Positions 16,905-25,236 of a DNA stretch of 64,000 nt are shown piece by piece (the first letter of the stretch is position 1; each line of letters opens with the position of its first letter). This stretch comes from Ruminococcus sp. (GTDB lineage Bacteria > Bacillota > Clostridia > Oscillospirales > Ruminococcaceae). The notes beneath the pieces were generated by a model that saw nothing but the letters and a program-made list of their open reading frames with translations, was not told where the DNA came from and made no database searches. Position numbers and translations under genes: made by a program. Location of the stretch: assembly GCA_017519145.1 (NCBI GenBank), contig JAFWTA010000030.1:248001-312000 (forward strand), written 5' to 3'.

Positions 16905-18121
16905 TGAATAAACTTGAAGTCCTTGCACCCGCAGGTGATGAGGAGCGTTTCACCGCCGCCGTTGATTACGGTGCGGACGCTGTGTATCTCGGACGAAAGC
17001 AGTTCGGGATGCGCTCCTCACCGATGAATTTTGATTTTCAACAGCTTTGCAGAGCCGTGCAAACGGCTCACGCAAAGGGTGTAAAGGTATATCTGACCTG
17101 CAACACCCTCCCGAGAAACAACGAGATCCCTCAGTTTGAGCAGTTCGTGAAGGAAGCCGTTGAGGCTAAGGTTGATGCTCTTATCGTCGCCGATATCGGA
17201 CTTCTCATGCTCATAAAAAGATATGCCCCCGATATGGAGATCCATATCTCCACTCAGACAGGCATAGTAAATTATGTTACTGCCCGTGAGCTCTATAACA
17301 TGGGCGCAAAAAGAGTAGTTCTGGCAAGAGAGCTGTCCCTTGATGAGATCGCAGAGATCAGAGCGAAAACAAGTCCCGATCTTGACATCGAGACATTCGT
17401 ACACGGTGCGATGTGCGTTTCGTTCTCGGGGAGATGCCTCCTTTCACAGTATCTCGTGAACCGTGACGCAAACCGCGGCGAATGTGCTCAGCCCTGCCGC
17501 TGGGGGTATCATCTTGTAGAGGAAAAGCGCCCCAACGAGTTCTTCCCCATATTCGAGGACGAAAAGGGCACATACATCCTTAATTCAAAGGATATGTGCA
17601 TGATAGAGCATATCGACAAGCTGGCAAAAGCAGGCGTAACAAGCCTGAAAATCGAGGGCAGAGCTAAGTCTGCTTATTATGTAACTGTTGTCACCAATGC
17701 ATACCGCATGGCTGTTGACCACTATTACAAAAATCCCGATAACTTCGTTCTCCCCGACTGGATCAGGGACGAGGTATATAAGGTAAGCCACAGAAAGTAC
17801 TGCAACGGATTTTTCTTCGGAACTCCCGAGGAGTCCCAGTATTATGAAAACAGCGGCTATATCCGCAACTACGACGTTGTAGCAGTTGTGGAAAGCTGTC
17901 AGGACGGCATGGTTTACTGCACTCAGAGGAACCGCTTCTTCGCAGGTGATACCGTGGAGCTTCTCGCTCCCTCGCAGAAGCCCGTGGAGCTTATCCTTGA
18001 CAAGCTCTATGATGAAAACGGCGAGGAGATCGAGACCGCCAACCACGCAATGATGAAGTTCTCATTCAAGTCTGAATTGACTTTCCCCAAGGGAACGGTC
18101 ATCAGAAAAGAGACCAAATAA
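16904..18121 (+). CDS. U32 family protein (TrhP/RlhA-type RNA hydroxylation factor)
   Basis: 405 residues. Called peptidase U32 in databases; relatives are needed for prephenate-dependent hydroxylation of tRNA U34 (TrhP) or 23S rRNA (RlhA). Visible: LEVLAPAGDEERFTAAVDYGADAVYLG, FVHGAMCVSFSGRCLLSQYL, GECAQPCRWGY and SLKIEGRAKSAYYV, including the Cys of the usual cluster-like set. ATG 16904 follows CGGAGG, preferred over TTG 16901. The start overlaps the mltG stop. Confidence 0.88.
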   Translation: MNKLEVLAPAGDEERFTAAVDYGADAVYLGRKQFGMRSSPMNFDFQQLCRAVQTAHAKGVKVYLTCNTLPRNNEIPQFEQFVKEAVEAKVDALIVADIGLLMLIKRYAPDMEIHISTQTGIVNYVTARELYNMGAKRVVLARELSLDEIAEIRAKTSPDLDIETFVHGAMCVSFSGRCLLSQYLVNRDANRGECAQPCRWGYHLVEEKRPNEFFPIFEDEKGTYILNSKDMCMIEHIDKLAKAGVTSLKIEGRAKSAYYVTVVTNAYRMAVDHYYKNPDNFVLPDWIRDEVYKVSHRKYCNGFFFGTPEESQYYENSGYIRNYDVVAVVESCQDGMVYCTQRNRFFAGDTVELLAPSQKPVELILDKLYDENGEEIETANHAMMKFSFKSELTFPKGTVIRKETK

Positions 18122-18125
18122 AAAT

Positions 18126-18160
18126 AAGGCTGATACTTCAACGTAACAGCCTTTTCTTTT
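18126..18160. terminator. Terminator between the U32 gene and the stator operon
   Basis: AAGGCTG (18126-18132) pairs with CAGCCTT (18147-18153) around a 14-base loop; T-rich on both strands, so it can serve both convergent units. Confidence 0.65.
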
Positions 18161-18164
18161 TTGC

Positions 18165-18557
18165 TTATTTGTCAGCCTTTTTGTAGTTCTTGTAGCCAAG
18201 CTCGTCAAGCTTGTCCGTAAGCTCGTCAACTGTGTTCTTGGCAGCTGTGTCATCAGATGTAATGGTGATCTCTGTCTCCTTGTCGAGCTTGCCGATCTCG
18301 GCAGCAAGTGCATCAAGAGTCAGCTTTTCGTTGTTGAAAAGATAGTCATGACCGGAAACCGTTATCTCGGCAGCGTTCTCATCCTTGCCTGCCTCGGTTG
18401 TCGGCTCAGCCTTGTCAACTGTCTCGGAAGCAGATGTGTCATTCTTCTTGCCTTCTCCTGAATCCTTGCCAAATCCGCCGAATCCCTTGAAGTAGATAAG
18501 AGCGAATATCAGTGCTGCTATAATAAGTATAAGCAGTATTCCAAGTATTTTTTTCAT
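18165..18557 (-). CDS. Membrane protein with ExbD/TolR-like extracytoplasmic domain
   Basis: 130 residues. A single N-terminal helix (about 4-24) without the channel Asp, then a Ser/Thr/Glu linker and a C-terminal domain of about 65 residues that reads like the periplasmic domain of ExbD/TolR: ITVSGHDYLFNNEKLTLDAL, TEITITSDDTAAKNTVDELTDKLDELGY. It is the third gene of the ExbB/ExbD-like operon, 10 bases after the previous one. It may be a partner that binds outside the membrane. Family match is by pattern only. Confidence 0.6.
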   Translation of the reverse strand: MKKILGILLILIIAALIFALIYFKGFGGFGKDSGEGKKNDTSASETVDKAEPTTEAGKDENAAEITVSGHDYLFNNEKLTLDALAAEIGKLDKETEITITSDDTAAKNTVDELTDKLDELGYKNYKKADK

Positions 18558-18567
18558 TTTAATTACC

Positions 18568-19143
18568 TCACTTTGATATGTTTATTGTAGTAAAATAGAG
18601 ATCTTTGTATTCCCTCTGAATACTCATTATTGCACTTTCGACTGTAGGAACAGCAGCTTCCGTTCCGAAGTCATTACCGTTAAAGGTCAGGGTGCCGATT
18701 ATCACATCATCGGGACTGTACCCTGCCTTTTTAAGCATTTCTTTCAGCTTGTCCTTCATTTCCCTTGACTCATCGGAACTTATCTCTCCTATCCTCTTGT
18801 TTCCGGAGAGAACACTGAGAGTCCATACATCTCCTTTTTCCACCTCATGTAGGTTGAAAGTCACGCCTTTGCCGTCGTTATACGCTGAAAGAGCCTGCTG
18901 ATTCTTTCCTGCGTTGGCGTCAGCTGTGAGGATACGTTCCCACTCCTCGTCAGCCTTTTGCCTCCATTCCATCTGTTCCTTCTCATTCTGCTCCTGCATC
19001 TCGGTGTAGGAAGTCTCGGCAGCTTTTGCCTTCTCTGTGGCATTTTCCGCATCAATACCGCTGTAAAGCACAAAGAAGAACAGGATTATCATGGTGACAT
19101 CAAGGAGAGATGTAAAATCCAGAATTATTTCTCTCAGCTTCAT
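18568..19143 (-). CDS. ExbD/TolR-like stator subunit with coiled-coil insert
   Basis: 191 residues. The N-terminus MKLREIILDFTSLLDVTMIILFF aligns with the ExbD/TolR/MotB helix and keeps the proton-carrying Asp in SLLDV. An alpha-helical, Glu/Lys/Gln-rich segment (about 35-85) follows, probably a coiled coil, and then a globular domain with TFNLHEVEKGDVWTLSV and GYSPDDVIIGTLTFNGND. ATG 19143 with GAGGT upstream is chosen; one base separates it from the ExbB-like stop. Together with its neighbours it predicts a proton-driven complex in the cytoplasmic membrane. Confidence 0.72.
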   Translation of the reverse strand: MKLREIILDFTSLLDVTMIILFFFVLYSGIDAENATEKAKAAETSYTEMQEQNEKEQMEWRQKADEEWERILTADANAGKNQQALSAYNDGKGVTFNLHEVEKGDVWTLSVLSGNKRIGEISSDESREMKDKLKEMLKKAGYSPDDVIIGTLTFNGNDFGTEAAVPTVESAIMSIQREYKDLYFTTINISK

Positions 19144-19144
19144 C

Positions 19145-19657
19145 TTATAACCTCGACTGCTTCTGTGACTCATCTATACCGCTTTTGCGAAGCTTCTTGA
19201 TAAGTGACAGATGGCGCTGTATAAGGTCCTCCACATCTGCAAAAAATCGTGCATTGATTATCTTGAACACTACTGCGAAGATAATGCCCCATGCCGTGGA
19301 AGTAAGCGCGCCGAAGAAATTGTTTTTGGCATTGCTTATAGCCTCTGCGGTTGACATATCAAGTCCCAGAAGAGCGATGACGGTACCAAGCATACCCAGC
19401 AGAGGAAAAATGGATATAAGCGTAATGAACAAGGTATAATTAGAGTTGATCTTGCGATAACTGTCGAAGATCTTGTCCACCCTGTCTACATTGTAAAGAT
19501 CATCGCTTGACGCTTCCCAATCATATATCTCATTGTCAACAGCCTGTCTGTTCTGATGGAGCATTACAGCTACCAGAGCTGTGGCAATGGCAAATACAAA
19601 GATTATTATATTGTAATATGGAGAAACGGCGTGTCCGAATTTTGACCAGAAGCCCAT
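19145..19657 (-). CDS. MotA/TolQ/ExbB-type proton channel subunit
   Basis: 170 residues with three helices (about 15-35, 80-103, 118-145). The second and third carry the channel signature: LISIFPLLGMLGTVIALLG and NNFFGALTSTAWGIIFAVVFK, with the conserved Thr of GTV and TSTAWG. The cytoplasmic region between helices 1 and 2 is about 45 residues and the tail is a basic helix, so it is near the minimal size of the family. ATG 19657 follows AGAGGTGG. First gene of the operon. No TonB, TolA, flagellar or gliding gene lies nearby. Confidence 0.78.
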   Translation of the reverse strand: MGFWSKFGHAVSPYYNIIIFVFAIATALVAVMLHQNRQAVDNEIYDWEASSDDLYNVDRVDKIFDSYRKINSNYTLFITLISIFPLLGMLGTVIALLGLDMSTAEAISNAKNNFFGALTSTAWGIIFAVVFKIINARFFADVEDLIQRHLSLIKKLRKSGIDESQKQSRL

Positions 19658-19676
19658 TTTTACCACCTCTTTTTCT

Positions 19677-19705
19677 ATTATACAGCATTAATATGTAAAT
19701 TGCAA
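19677..19705 (-). promoter_or_regulatory. Promoter of the ExbB/ExbD-like operon
   Basis: Minus strand TTGCAA (19705-19700), 17 bases, TATAAT (19682-19677), 20 bases from the ATG. Confidence 0.65.
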
Positions 19706-19729
19706 GGTCTTTAACGAATATTTGACAAT

Positions 19730-19753
19730 AAAAAACTCCGCTGTAGTGCGGAG
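19730..19753 (-). terminator. Terminator of the YbhN-type gene
   Basis: Minus strand CTCCGC (19753-19748), six-base loop, GCGGAG (19741-19736), then TTTTTTATTG. Confidence 0.85.
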
Positions 19754-19765
19754 CGCATATCATGT

Positions 19766-20815
19766 TCAGTTTTGTCTCTTTTCTCTTTTTATATTTATTA
19801 TGTGGGCGCCTAATGTGACTACTGCTCCGATCAGGAGTATCAGATAGAAGGTAATTCCGCGGTTTATGAGCAGTGCAGGCTTTACAAGTCCTTCGCCGAA
19901 TATTTCCGTGAAAGTCAGCAGGAAGCATCCCTCGGATATGCCTGCCGCACCGGGAAGCGGAAGCATTTCCACGGCAACAGCTATGATTATCTGCAATGTA
20001 AGTATATCGATAAAGCTCGTTCCGCTGAGTCCGTATGCCTTATATACTATCCATGTCACCGAGAAGAGGCATATCCTCTGCAATGCAGTGAGCACGAAAA
20101 TCTTGAATACAACAGCGAGATTCTTCTTGATGTAGTCGGTTCCCATTGCATATGTATCGCATATTCTGATGACCTTTTCGGTGTATTTGTCCTTGTTTTT
20201 ACGCTTTATGACTCTCAGCTTTGACAGCAGTCCAACGGTCTTGATGCCGAGGGCTCTCGCCCAGATAGGCTTCAGAAAAACCAGAAGAAGCAGCGCTATA
20301 AAGGAAAGATTAAGCACAAAGCCCAGAACTATCAGCCATTTCATGTCTCCTGCATACTGCTCAACTGTCCCGAAATTGAACATCAGAAAGCCCAGTGCCA
20401 TGAGTATGAGCACTGATTTATAGGCGATCGTTATGAGCAGCATTATAAGTGTGGAGTAGCCTATCTTTATCTTGTCCTTCTTCATATGGTACATCTGCAT
20501 AGGCTGACCTCCTGTTGAGGACGGTGTGATGTAGCTGAAGAAAAAGCCGATAAAGGAGTATTTCAGGCACCTGAAGAAGCTGGTCTTCTGTTCAAGTACT
20601 CTAAGCATATAATGTATTATCACCGATTCCCCTGCAACAAATGCCACCGCAGCTGCCGCACCTCCTGCTATCCAGCGCTTATCGGCGCTTTTCAGGTCGC
20701 GGATGATCTCGGGAAGTTCCTGTTCCTTAAAGATCAGGTGCAGGGTAAGGAAAGTTATTATAAGAATAAGTGCGATATTCAACGCGTACTTCAGTATTTT
20801 CTTGATTTGCGTCAC
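19766..20815 (-). CDS. YbhN/LPG-synthase-type membrane protein (putative flippase)
   Basis: 349 residues with about eight helices, matching the UPF0104/lysylphosphatidylglycerol synthase TM family: GFFFSYITPSSTGGQPMQMYHMKKD near residue 95 and EMLPLPGAAGISEGCFLLTF near 290, where the conserved PG and E motifs sit. No C-terminal aminoacyl transferase domain. Possible roles are lipid or glycolipid flipping. The start appears to be GTG 20815, 34 bases below a consensus promoter; the ribosome site is weak. Confidence 0.8.
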   Translation of the reverse strand: MTQIKKILKYALNIALILIITFLTLHLIFKEQELPEIIRDLKSADKRWIAGGAAAAVAFVAGESVIIHYMLRVLEQKTSFFRCLKYSFIGFFFSYITPSSTGGQPMQMYHMKKDKIKIGYSTLIMLLITIAYKSVLILMALGFLMFNFGTVEQYAGDMKWLIVLGFVLNLSFIALLLLVFLKPIWARALGIKTVGLLSKLRVIKRKNKDKYTEKVIRICDTYAMGTDYIKKNLAVVFKIFVLTALQRICLFSVTWIVYKAYGLSGTSFIDILTLQIIIAVAVEMLPLPGAAGISEGCFLLTFTEIFGEGLVKPALLINRGITFYLILLIGAVVTLGAHIINIKREKRQN

Positions 20816-20855
20816 CCCCGCGTTATAATGGAATAGGTATAGTTACTTATCTTAA

Positions 20856-20884
20856 ATTATATCATATCCATGTTCTGTTGTCAA
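20856..20884 (-). promoter_or_regulatory. Consensus promoter of the YbhN-type gene
   Basis: Minus strand TTGACA (20884-20879), 17 bases, TATAAT (20861-20856). The 286 bases between the two flanking genes (20816-21101) otherwise hold only the GH9 terminator. Confidence 0.85.
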
Positions 20885-21061
20885 CATTATTCCCCTTTTT
20901 ACCACATTATTCCCTATAGACGTAAAGTATTCACATATAATTGTCAGATAAAGAAGGATATCTTTGAGCCTAAACAGAATAAAGCAGGTATTCAGAGCAG
21001 AGATATCGCGGAAAAATACGTCATCGCATATGAAATGCTTACAAATGAAACATAAAAGAAA

Positions 21062-21083
21062 AAAGCTCCCTTTCGGGAGCTTT
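21062..21083 (-). terminator. Terminator of the GH9 cellulase gene
   Basis: AAAGCTCCC (21062-21070) pairs with GGGAGCTTT (21075-21083). The minus-strand tail is TTTTTTCTTTT. Confidence 0.88.
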
Positions 21084-21101
21084 TTCCTTTGCACTATATT
21101 T

Positions 21102-23597
21102 TTACTCGGGAAGCTTGTTGATAAGCTTGAGGAGGAACTTCTGGATAGTGAGTGCATCATCGGCTGTAAGACCGTTGGCATTGCCTGTAACGTCGCCGTT
21201 TATACGTCCCTGCGCCGTAAGATGTACCTCATTGTCGCCGTCGATACCGTACTTATTGGGGTTAGCAAGTGCCTGCATGATAAGGATAGCATCTGCAAGC
21301 TCAACTGTACCGTCACAATTAGTGTCGCCGGGAGTTACCATCTCATACTGCTGTGAAGTTGTTGCTGAAGTTGTCGTTGTAGTAGTTGTTGTGGTGGTGG
21401 TGCTTGTTGTGGTAGTTGTTACTTCCGGCTCGGTCTTTGCAGAGCTGTCTGTAAGTGAAAGCAGATATGTGAGAGGTGAATTCCAGTAGATGGTTATCTC
21501 GTTTGTAGAATAGCTCTCGGAGTTGTCAACATAACGCTTTGCAGCAGGAAGATCCTGACAGTAAGCCTTTGCAGCACTGTCCTCAAGGTTCTCATTTACA
21601 CCGCCTGCCAGCATACCCTTCATTGCATGACCAACTGCCATTGAAGGACGGTGGTGGGGATTTTCGGGAGAAACTGTACCATAGCCCGATACGAAGCAGA
21701 TGGAAACAGGGTTGACGCCAAGGAGGTAGCCCAGCTCAGCATTTGCACCGTTGAGGTACTTATCCTGTCCTGTGAGCTTATCCGCAAGTCCGAGGATAAC
21801 GCCGGCATTTGCGATAGTCATGTTGCTGCCCCAGTTATACTTTGTGATAGCTGAGCCATAGCTTGAATTGTCGATCTTTTTAAGCATGGAATCTGCCTGA
21901 TCCATTACTGCTGAATATGCGTTCTTGTAAACATCTGAATTCTTGTCAGCATCCTTCATTGTGAGGATCGCGATATTGCCGTAATCGCCCACTGTAGACC
22001 AGTCAAGACCTGTATAAGCTCTGCTTGCTGTGGAAAGATACTTCTGGTCTCCTGTCGCACGGTACATCTGAACAGCTGCCCAGTAGCGCTCGTCCTTGTC
22101 AGTCTTGTCTCCGTACTCACCTGTAACGATGTCGGAAGGATTCTTGAACAGGAAGTTGGGGTTAGCCTCAAGCCATGACCATGACTTTTCAGCTGCTGCC
22201 ATACACTTATCAGCAAAGGTCTTGTCATACTTCTCATAAAATTCTGCCGCAAGTGCCATGGAAGCACAGAAATCAGCTGTTGCAGTTGAGCTTACGGGAG
22301 TTACGATAAGAGGAGCCTTTTCCTCGGTAGGCATTACATATCCGGGGAAGTTCTCACATGATACCTTGTGGTATACTCCGCCGTCAGATGCCTGCATCTT
22401 CATCATCCACTCAAGCTCGAAACGTGCCTCATCAAGAACATCGGGAACACCGTTTCCGCTCTCGGGGATATTGATGTTGTCGCTGTAAAGGTCGGGAGCT
22501 GCCTGATATGCGTAAAGCAGGTCTGCAACAGCCTTTGCAGCAGGAACCACATATCTGCCATAGTCACCTGCATCGTGCCAGCCGCCTGAAACGTCGATCT
22601 GCTGGTTTGTACCGTATACAGTAGCCATGCTTGTGTGGCAGGCTGCATGACCGAACTCGGTATCATTTACCTGAACACCGCAGCGCTGGAGATAAAGCAT
22701 CCTTACGCTGTCGTCTATGAGCTTTGAATATACATTGTCGCCTATCTCAAATGTGTAGGAGTTATCCAGTCCGTCGCAGGAGATATAGTACTTGCCTGCT
22801 TCCTTGACTGTTGAGAAGTCGCCTGTGTAATTAGTCTCGTTGGCAGAGGAGTTTTCTCTCCTGTTTTCAAGCTTTCCTGTGTAAACAGTCTGCTTGGTAT
22901 CAGCATTTACCACCTTGAACTCGGACTGATCTGTAACATCACGGAAAACAGCGATCTTCTTTGCATCTGTCCTGTAACCCACCTGATTTATGTTGATAGA
23001 AGGCGCATAAGGACGGTCTGCATTATAATCAACCTGGCTGTCGTCCACAAGCTCCAGTGAAACATTGTCGATGTAGATGGTGTGCTCGGGAAGTGCTCCC
23101 TCATACTTTTCCTGTATGCCGCAGTTGAAAACCAGCTTTGCCATGATATCTGTATCTTCTTTCATGGTGAACTGATAATCAATAGTCTGAGGAGCAGTAG
23201 TAAGGTTGAGACCTTTCCATGTGTAAGCCTGATATGTGCCGCCGTTCTGCTGGATCATCCCCTCTACGAAACGGTCCTGTGTTGACCAGATATCGTACTT
23301 CAGACGATATACGCCGTTCTTATAAAGAGGAACGATGTCATAGAATACCTGTACAGAATAGTTGAGCTTGCCCACATCTGATATTTTCAGTGCAAGCTTT
23401 CCGTCTTCGCCTTTAAGTGTGCAGACACCGCCGCTCTCCTTATAGGTGCCCCAGTCGCTTACTCCGCTATCGAATGTGGAGTTTGAGATGAGGTTTGAAC
23501 CTGCGGATGCGGGGAGCACCGAAATAGGCGTTGCAGTGACCATCAGTGCGCAGGCTGCAAGAGATGCAGCGCATTTTTTAAGAACCTGTTTTTTCAT
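21102..23597 (-). CDS. Cellulosomal GH9 cellulase (CBM4 - Ig - GH9 - dockerin)
   Basis: 831 residues, secreted endoglucanase/cellulase. Order: signal peptide (1-32); CBM4_9-like jelly roll (about 33-185, NLISNSTFDSGVSDW start); CelD_N Ig-like module (about 195-285, ININQVGYRTDAKKIAVF); GH9 catalytic domain (about 290-735). Catalytic landmarks are GGWHDAGDYGRYV near 337 (Asp pair), NPHHRPS near 647 and the acid Glu in STNEITIYWN near 697. A Thr linker (about 740-765) leads to a type I dockerin with two calcium loops (GDTNCDGTVELADAILI and GDVTGNANGLTADDALTI). It should attach to a cohesin scaffold. Own promoter and terminator. Confidence 0.94.
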   Translation of the reverse strand: MKKQVLKKCAASLAACALMVTATPISVLPASAGSNLISNSTFDSGVSDWGTYKESGGVCTLKGEDGKLALKISDVGKLNYSVQVFYDIVPLYKNGVYRLKYDIWSTQDRFVEGMIQQNGGTYQAYTWKGLNLTTAPQTIDYQFTMKEDTDIMAKLVFNCGIQEKYEGALPEHTIYIDNVSLELVDDSQVDYNADRPYAPSININQVGYRTDAKKIAVFRDVTDQSEFKVVNADTKQTVYTGKLENRRENSSANETNYTGDFSTVKEAGKYYISCDGLDNSYTFEIGDNVYSKLIDDSVRMLYLQRCGVQVNDTEFGHAACHTSMATVYGTNQQIDVSGGWHDAGDYGRYVVPAAKAVADLLYAYQAAPDLYSDNINIPESGNGVPDVLDEARFELEWMMKMQASDGGVYHKVSCENFPGYVMPTEEKAPLIVTPVSSTATADFCASMALAAEFYEKYDKTFADKCMAAAEKSWSWLEANPNFLFKNPSDIVTGEYGDKTDKDERYWAAVQMYRATGDQKYLSTASRAYTGLDWSTVGDYGNIAILTMKDADKNSDVYKNAYSAVMDQADSMLKKIDNSSYGSAITKYNWGSNMTIANAGVILGLADKLTGQDKYLNGANAELGYLLGVNPVSICFVSGYGTVSPENPHHRPSMAVGHAMKGMLAGGVNENLEDSAAKAYCQDLPAAKRYVDNSESYSTNEITIYWNSPLTYLLSLTDSSAKTEPEVTTTTTSTTTTTTTTTTTSATTSQQYEMVTPGDTNCDGTVELADAILIMQALANPNKYGIDGDNEVHLTAQGRINGDVTGNANGLTADDALTIQKFLLKLINKLPE

Positions 23598-23643
23598 AAT
23601 ATTTCCCTCTCGTTCTGTGGTTATACCACTTATTGATACTTTT

Positions 23644-23672
23644 ATTTTAGCAAATTAGTTCCGTATAATCAA
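23644..23672 (-). promoter_or_regulatory. Candidate promoter of the GH9 gene
   Basis: Minus strand TTGATT (23672-23667), 17 bases, TAAAAT (23649-23644), about 45 bases before the GH9 start. Confidence 0.45.
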
Positions 23673-23902
23673 TAACATATCGAACTTATTATATAACCTT
23701 TTGCGCATAACTTTTTGTGCACCCTGTTTCTGGATGCATTATGTGCGTATCCCGTAAAATAAAGTGTTAACAACTGAAGCTCCATTCAGATCATATAACC
23801 TATTATCTTTAATTGCTGCCTTACAAAAGATTACCTCTCCGGCACATAATAATACGTTGGCAGAAGCATTTCACCGGATTATAACGATGACCTCCTCGCC
23901 TC
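23673..23902. other. Gene-free spacer between GH9 and an orphan gene
   Basis: No credible reading frame, RNA gene or strong hairpin was recognised in these 230 bases. They form most of a 386-base interval between two divergent genes. Confidence 0.6.
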
Positions 23903-23951
23903 TTGCTATTTAAATACTTTTATGATATAATGATTTTGAGACAAGTGTCTC
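23903..23951 (+). promoter_or_regulatory. Promoter with palindromic operator-like site over the start point
   Basis: TTGCTA (23903-23908), 17 bases, TATAAT (23926-23931). A perfect inverted repeat GAGACA-AG-TGTCTC (23938-23951) begins at the predicted transcription start, a position typical of a repressor operator. Confidence 0.6.
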
Positions 23952-23983
23952 ACTTCATCCTATTACTAAAAAGGAGTGATATT

Positions 23984-24409
23984 ATGTTAGCAGATAAGGA
24001 AAAATTCTCACATATCGAAAAAGAACTCACCAAGGAAGGTGTCATAAATAAGTTTGAAAAGGAAAACGGTGTCATAAAGGGCAGAATGATGATAACTCTC
24101 GGCGACGTCCCAAAAAATCTCGGCGATGAGATAAAAAGAGAAGATGGCGATGTCGCTTTCATCGGCACATTCGATTTCTGTGACTCGGCTGTGGGCATAC
24201 TTTTTGATCCTAAAAAGATGGACTTCACCTCCCCTCTCTGGGTATCGCTCCAGACCGAATATGCAATGCGTCCGCAGGAGGAATGGTGTGACTTCTTCGT
24301 ACACACTATCATTAAAAATGTTAAAGGCAACGGTATATTCAGCGTTCCCATGTATACTTTCATCTCGGATGACGGCAGCTTTACTGTTGCTCCGCAGAAT
24401 TCAGACTGA
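23984..24409 (+). CDS. Small cytoplasmic protein of unknown function
   Basis: 141 residues, not recognised. Soluble, mixed alpha/beta composition; visible segments are KGRMMITLGDVPKNLGDEI, VAFIGTFDFCDS, WVSLQTEYAMRPQEEWCDFF and the acidic end. No signal peptide or membrane helix. ATG 23984 has AAGGAG upstream; a longer frame begins within the promoter. Single-gene unit with its own promoter, operator-like palindrome and terminator, suggesting tight control. Confidence 0.7.
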   Translation: MLADKEKFSHIEKELTKEGVINKFEKENGVIKGRMMITLGDVPKNLGDEIKREDGDVAFIGTFDFCDSAVGILFDPKKMDFTSPLWVSLQTEYAMRPQEEWCDFFVHTIIKNVKGNGIFSVPMYTFISDDGSFTVAPQNSD

Positions 24410-24415
24410 TAATTA

Positions 24416-24446
24416 AAAAGCACGAAGATCATGTCCTCGTGCTTTT
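24416..24446. terminator. Bidirectional terminator
   Basis: AAAAGCACGA (24416-24425) pairs with TCGTGCTTTT (24437-24446) between two convergent genes. Confidence 0.85.
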
Positions 24447-24450
24447 ATTA

Positions 24451-25122
24451 TTAAACTACAGAAGCTCTTTTGTAATCGGTGATATCGCTTCCGAGCTTAC
24501 CGTAAAGCTCAGCCACCGTCAGTTCTTTATTCCTGAGTGCAAGAAGCTCTGCATCAGTGCAGCCGATGAACTCCACAAAGTCTACCTTTCCGTTGGGTGT
24601 ATCGATAGAGCCTGCATCGGTATCTGATATCATAATAAATCCTGTGATGGAACTCTTCTGACGGAAATCGATACCCGAGGTCTGTCCTGTGTACAGGTAT
24701 TCGTCCGCCCTGAAGCACTCTCCATGCTCAAAAGTTATTCTCGCGATCTTCTGGAAGATACCGCATATACAGCGAAGCTCCCCCTCCTCGTTTGCAGGAT
24801 CGATACCTGCTTTTCTGAGTTTTAGGGTAAACTCCATTCCATATCCGCTTATCTCGGGATCATCAGTCTCTTTCTCAAATATCTCGCTGAGTCCGTATGT
24901 TACAAAGTGATAATACTCCTCTGTCTCATAAATACTTATACCTGTCAGAGGATCATCGCCTCCCAGCTCCCAAGGTATAAGGACTCCATAATGCTTAGGA
25001 TCCTTCTGATCGGGATAGAGCTTCTCAAAAGCTGCAGTAATAGCATCCCAGCCCTTTGTCTCAGTCTTCTTGAACTCAACGGTATCATCGTCTTTTTTAC
25101 CGGACTTGTCGAATAAACTCAT
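24451..25122 (-). CDS. Suppressor-of-fused (SUFU) domain protein
   Basis: 223 residues. The SUFU fold is recognisable by HYGVLIPWELGGDDPLTGISIY, HFVTYGLSEIFEKE and GYGMEFTLKL, then a C-terminal IDFVEFIGCTDAELLALRN-like region. In bacteria these proteins often belong to toxin-immunity or unassigned loci; here no toxin lies beside it, and the gene is a single unit with its own promoter. The first 20 residues are charged and disordered. Function unknown. Confidence 0.82.
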   Translation of the reverse strand: MSLFDKSGKKDDDTVEFKKTETKGWDAITAAFEKLYPDQKDPKHYGVLIPWELGGDDPLTGISIYETEEYYHFVTYGLSEIFEKETDDPEISGYGMEFTLKLRKAGIDPANEEGELRCICGIFQKIARITFEHGECFRADEYLYTGQTSGIDFRQKSSITGFIMISDTDAGSIDTPNGKVDFVEFIGCTDAELLALRNKELTVAELYGKLGSDITDYKRASVV

Positions 25123-25154
25123 TGATATTCCCCCTATTATAAAATTATACTTAT

Positions 25155-25183
25155 ATTATACATTATAAGCTGTGTCAAGTCAA
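25155..25183 (-). promoter_or_regulatory. Promoter of the SUFU gene
   Basis: Minus strand TTGACT (25183-25178), 17 bases, TATAAT (25160-25155). Confidence 0.7.
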
Positions 25184-25188
25184 CAGAA

Positions 25189-25218
25189 AACGCCTGCAGC
25201 TTTTCTTCTACAGGCGTT
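25189..25218 (-). terminator. Terminator of spo0A
   Basis: Minus strand AACGCCTG (25218-25211) pairs with CAGGCGTT (25196-25189), followed by TTCTG. It directly overlaps the upstream edge of the SUFU promoter. Confidence 0.75.
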
Positions 25219-25236
25219 TGTATGATTAATATGCGG

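Noticed and set aside
19145..19657. Flagellar MotA or Zorya ZorA
   Set aside because: The protein is too short, lacks the large cytoplasmic or tail domains, and no flagellar or zor genes are nearby.
20870..21055. 61-residue frame between the YbhN-type and GH9 genes
   Set aside because: Starts inside the promoter of the divergent gene, lacks a ribosome site and has no recognisable family.
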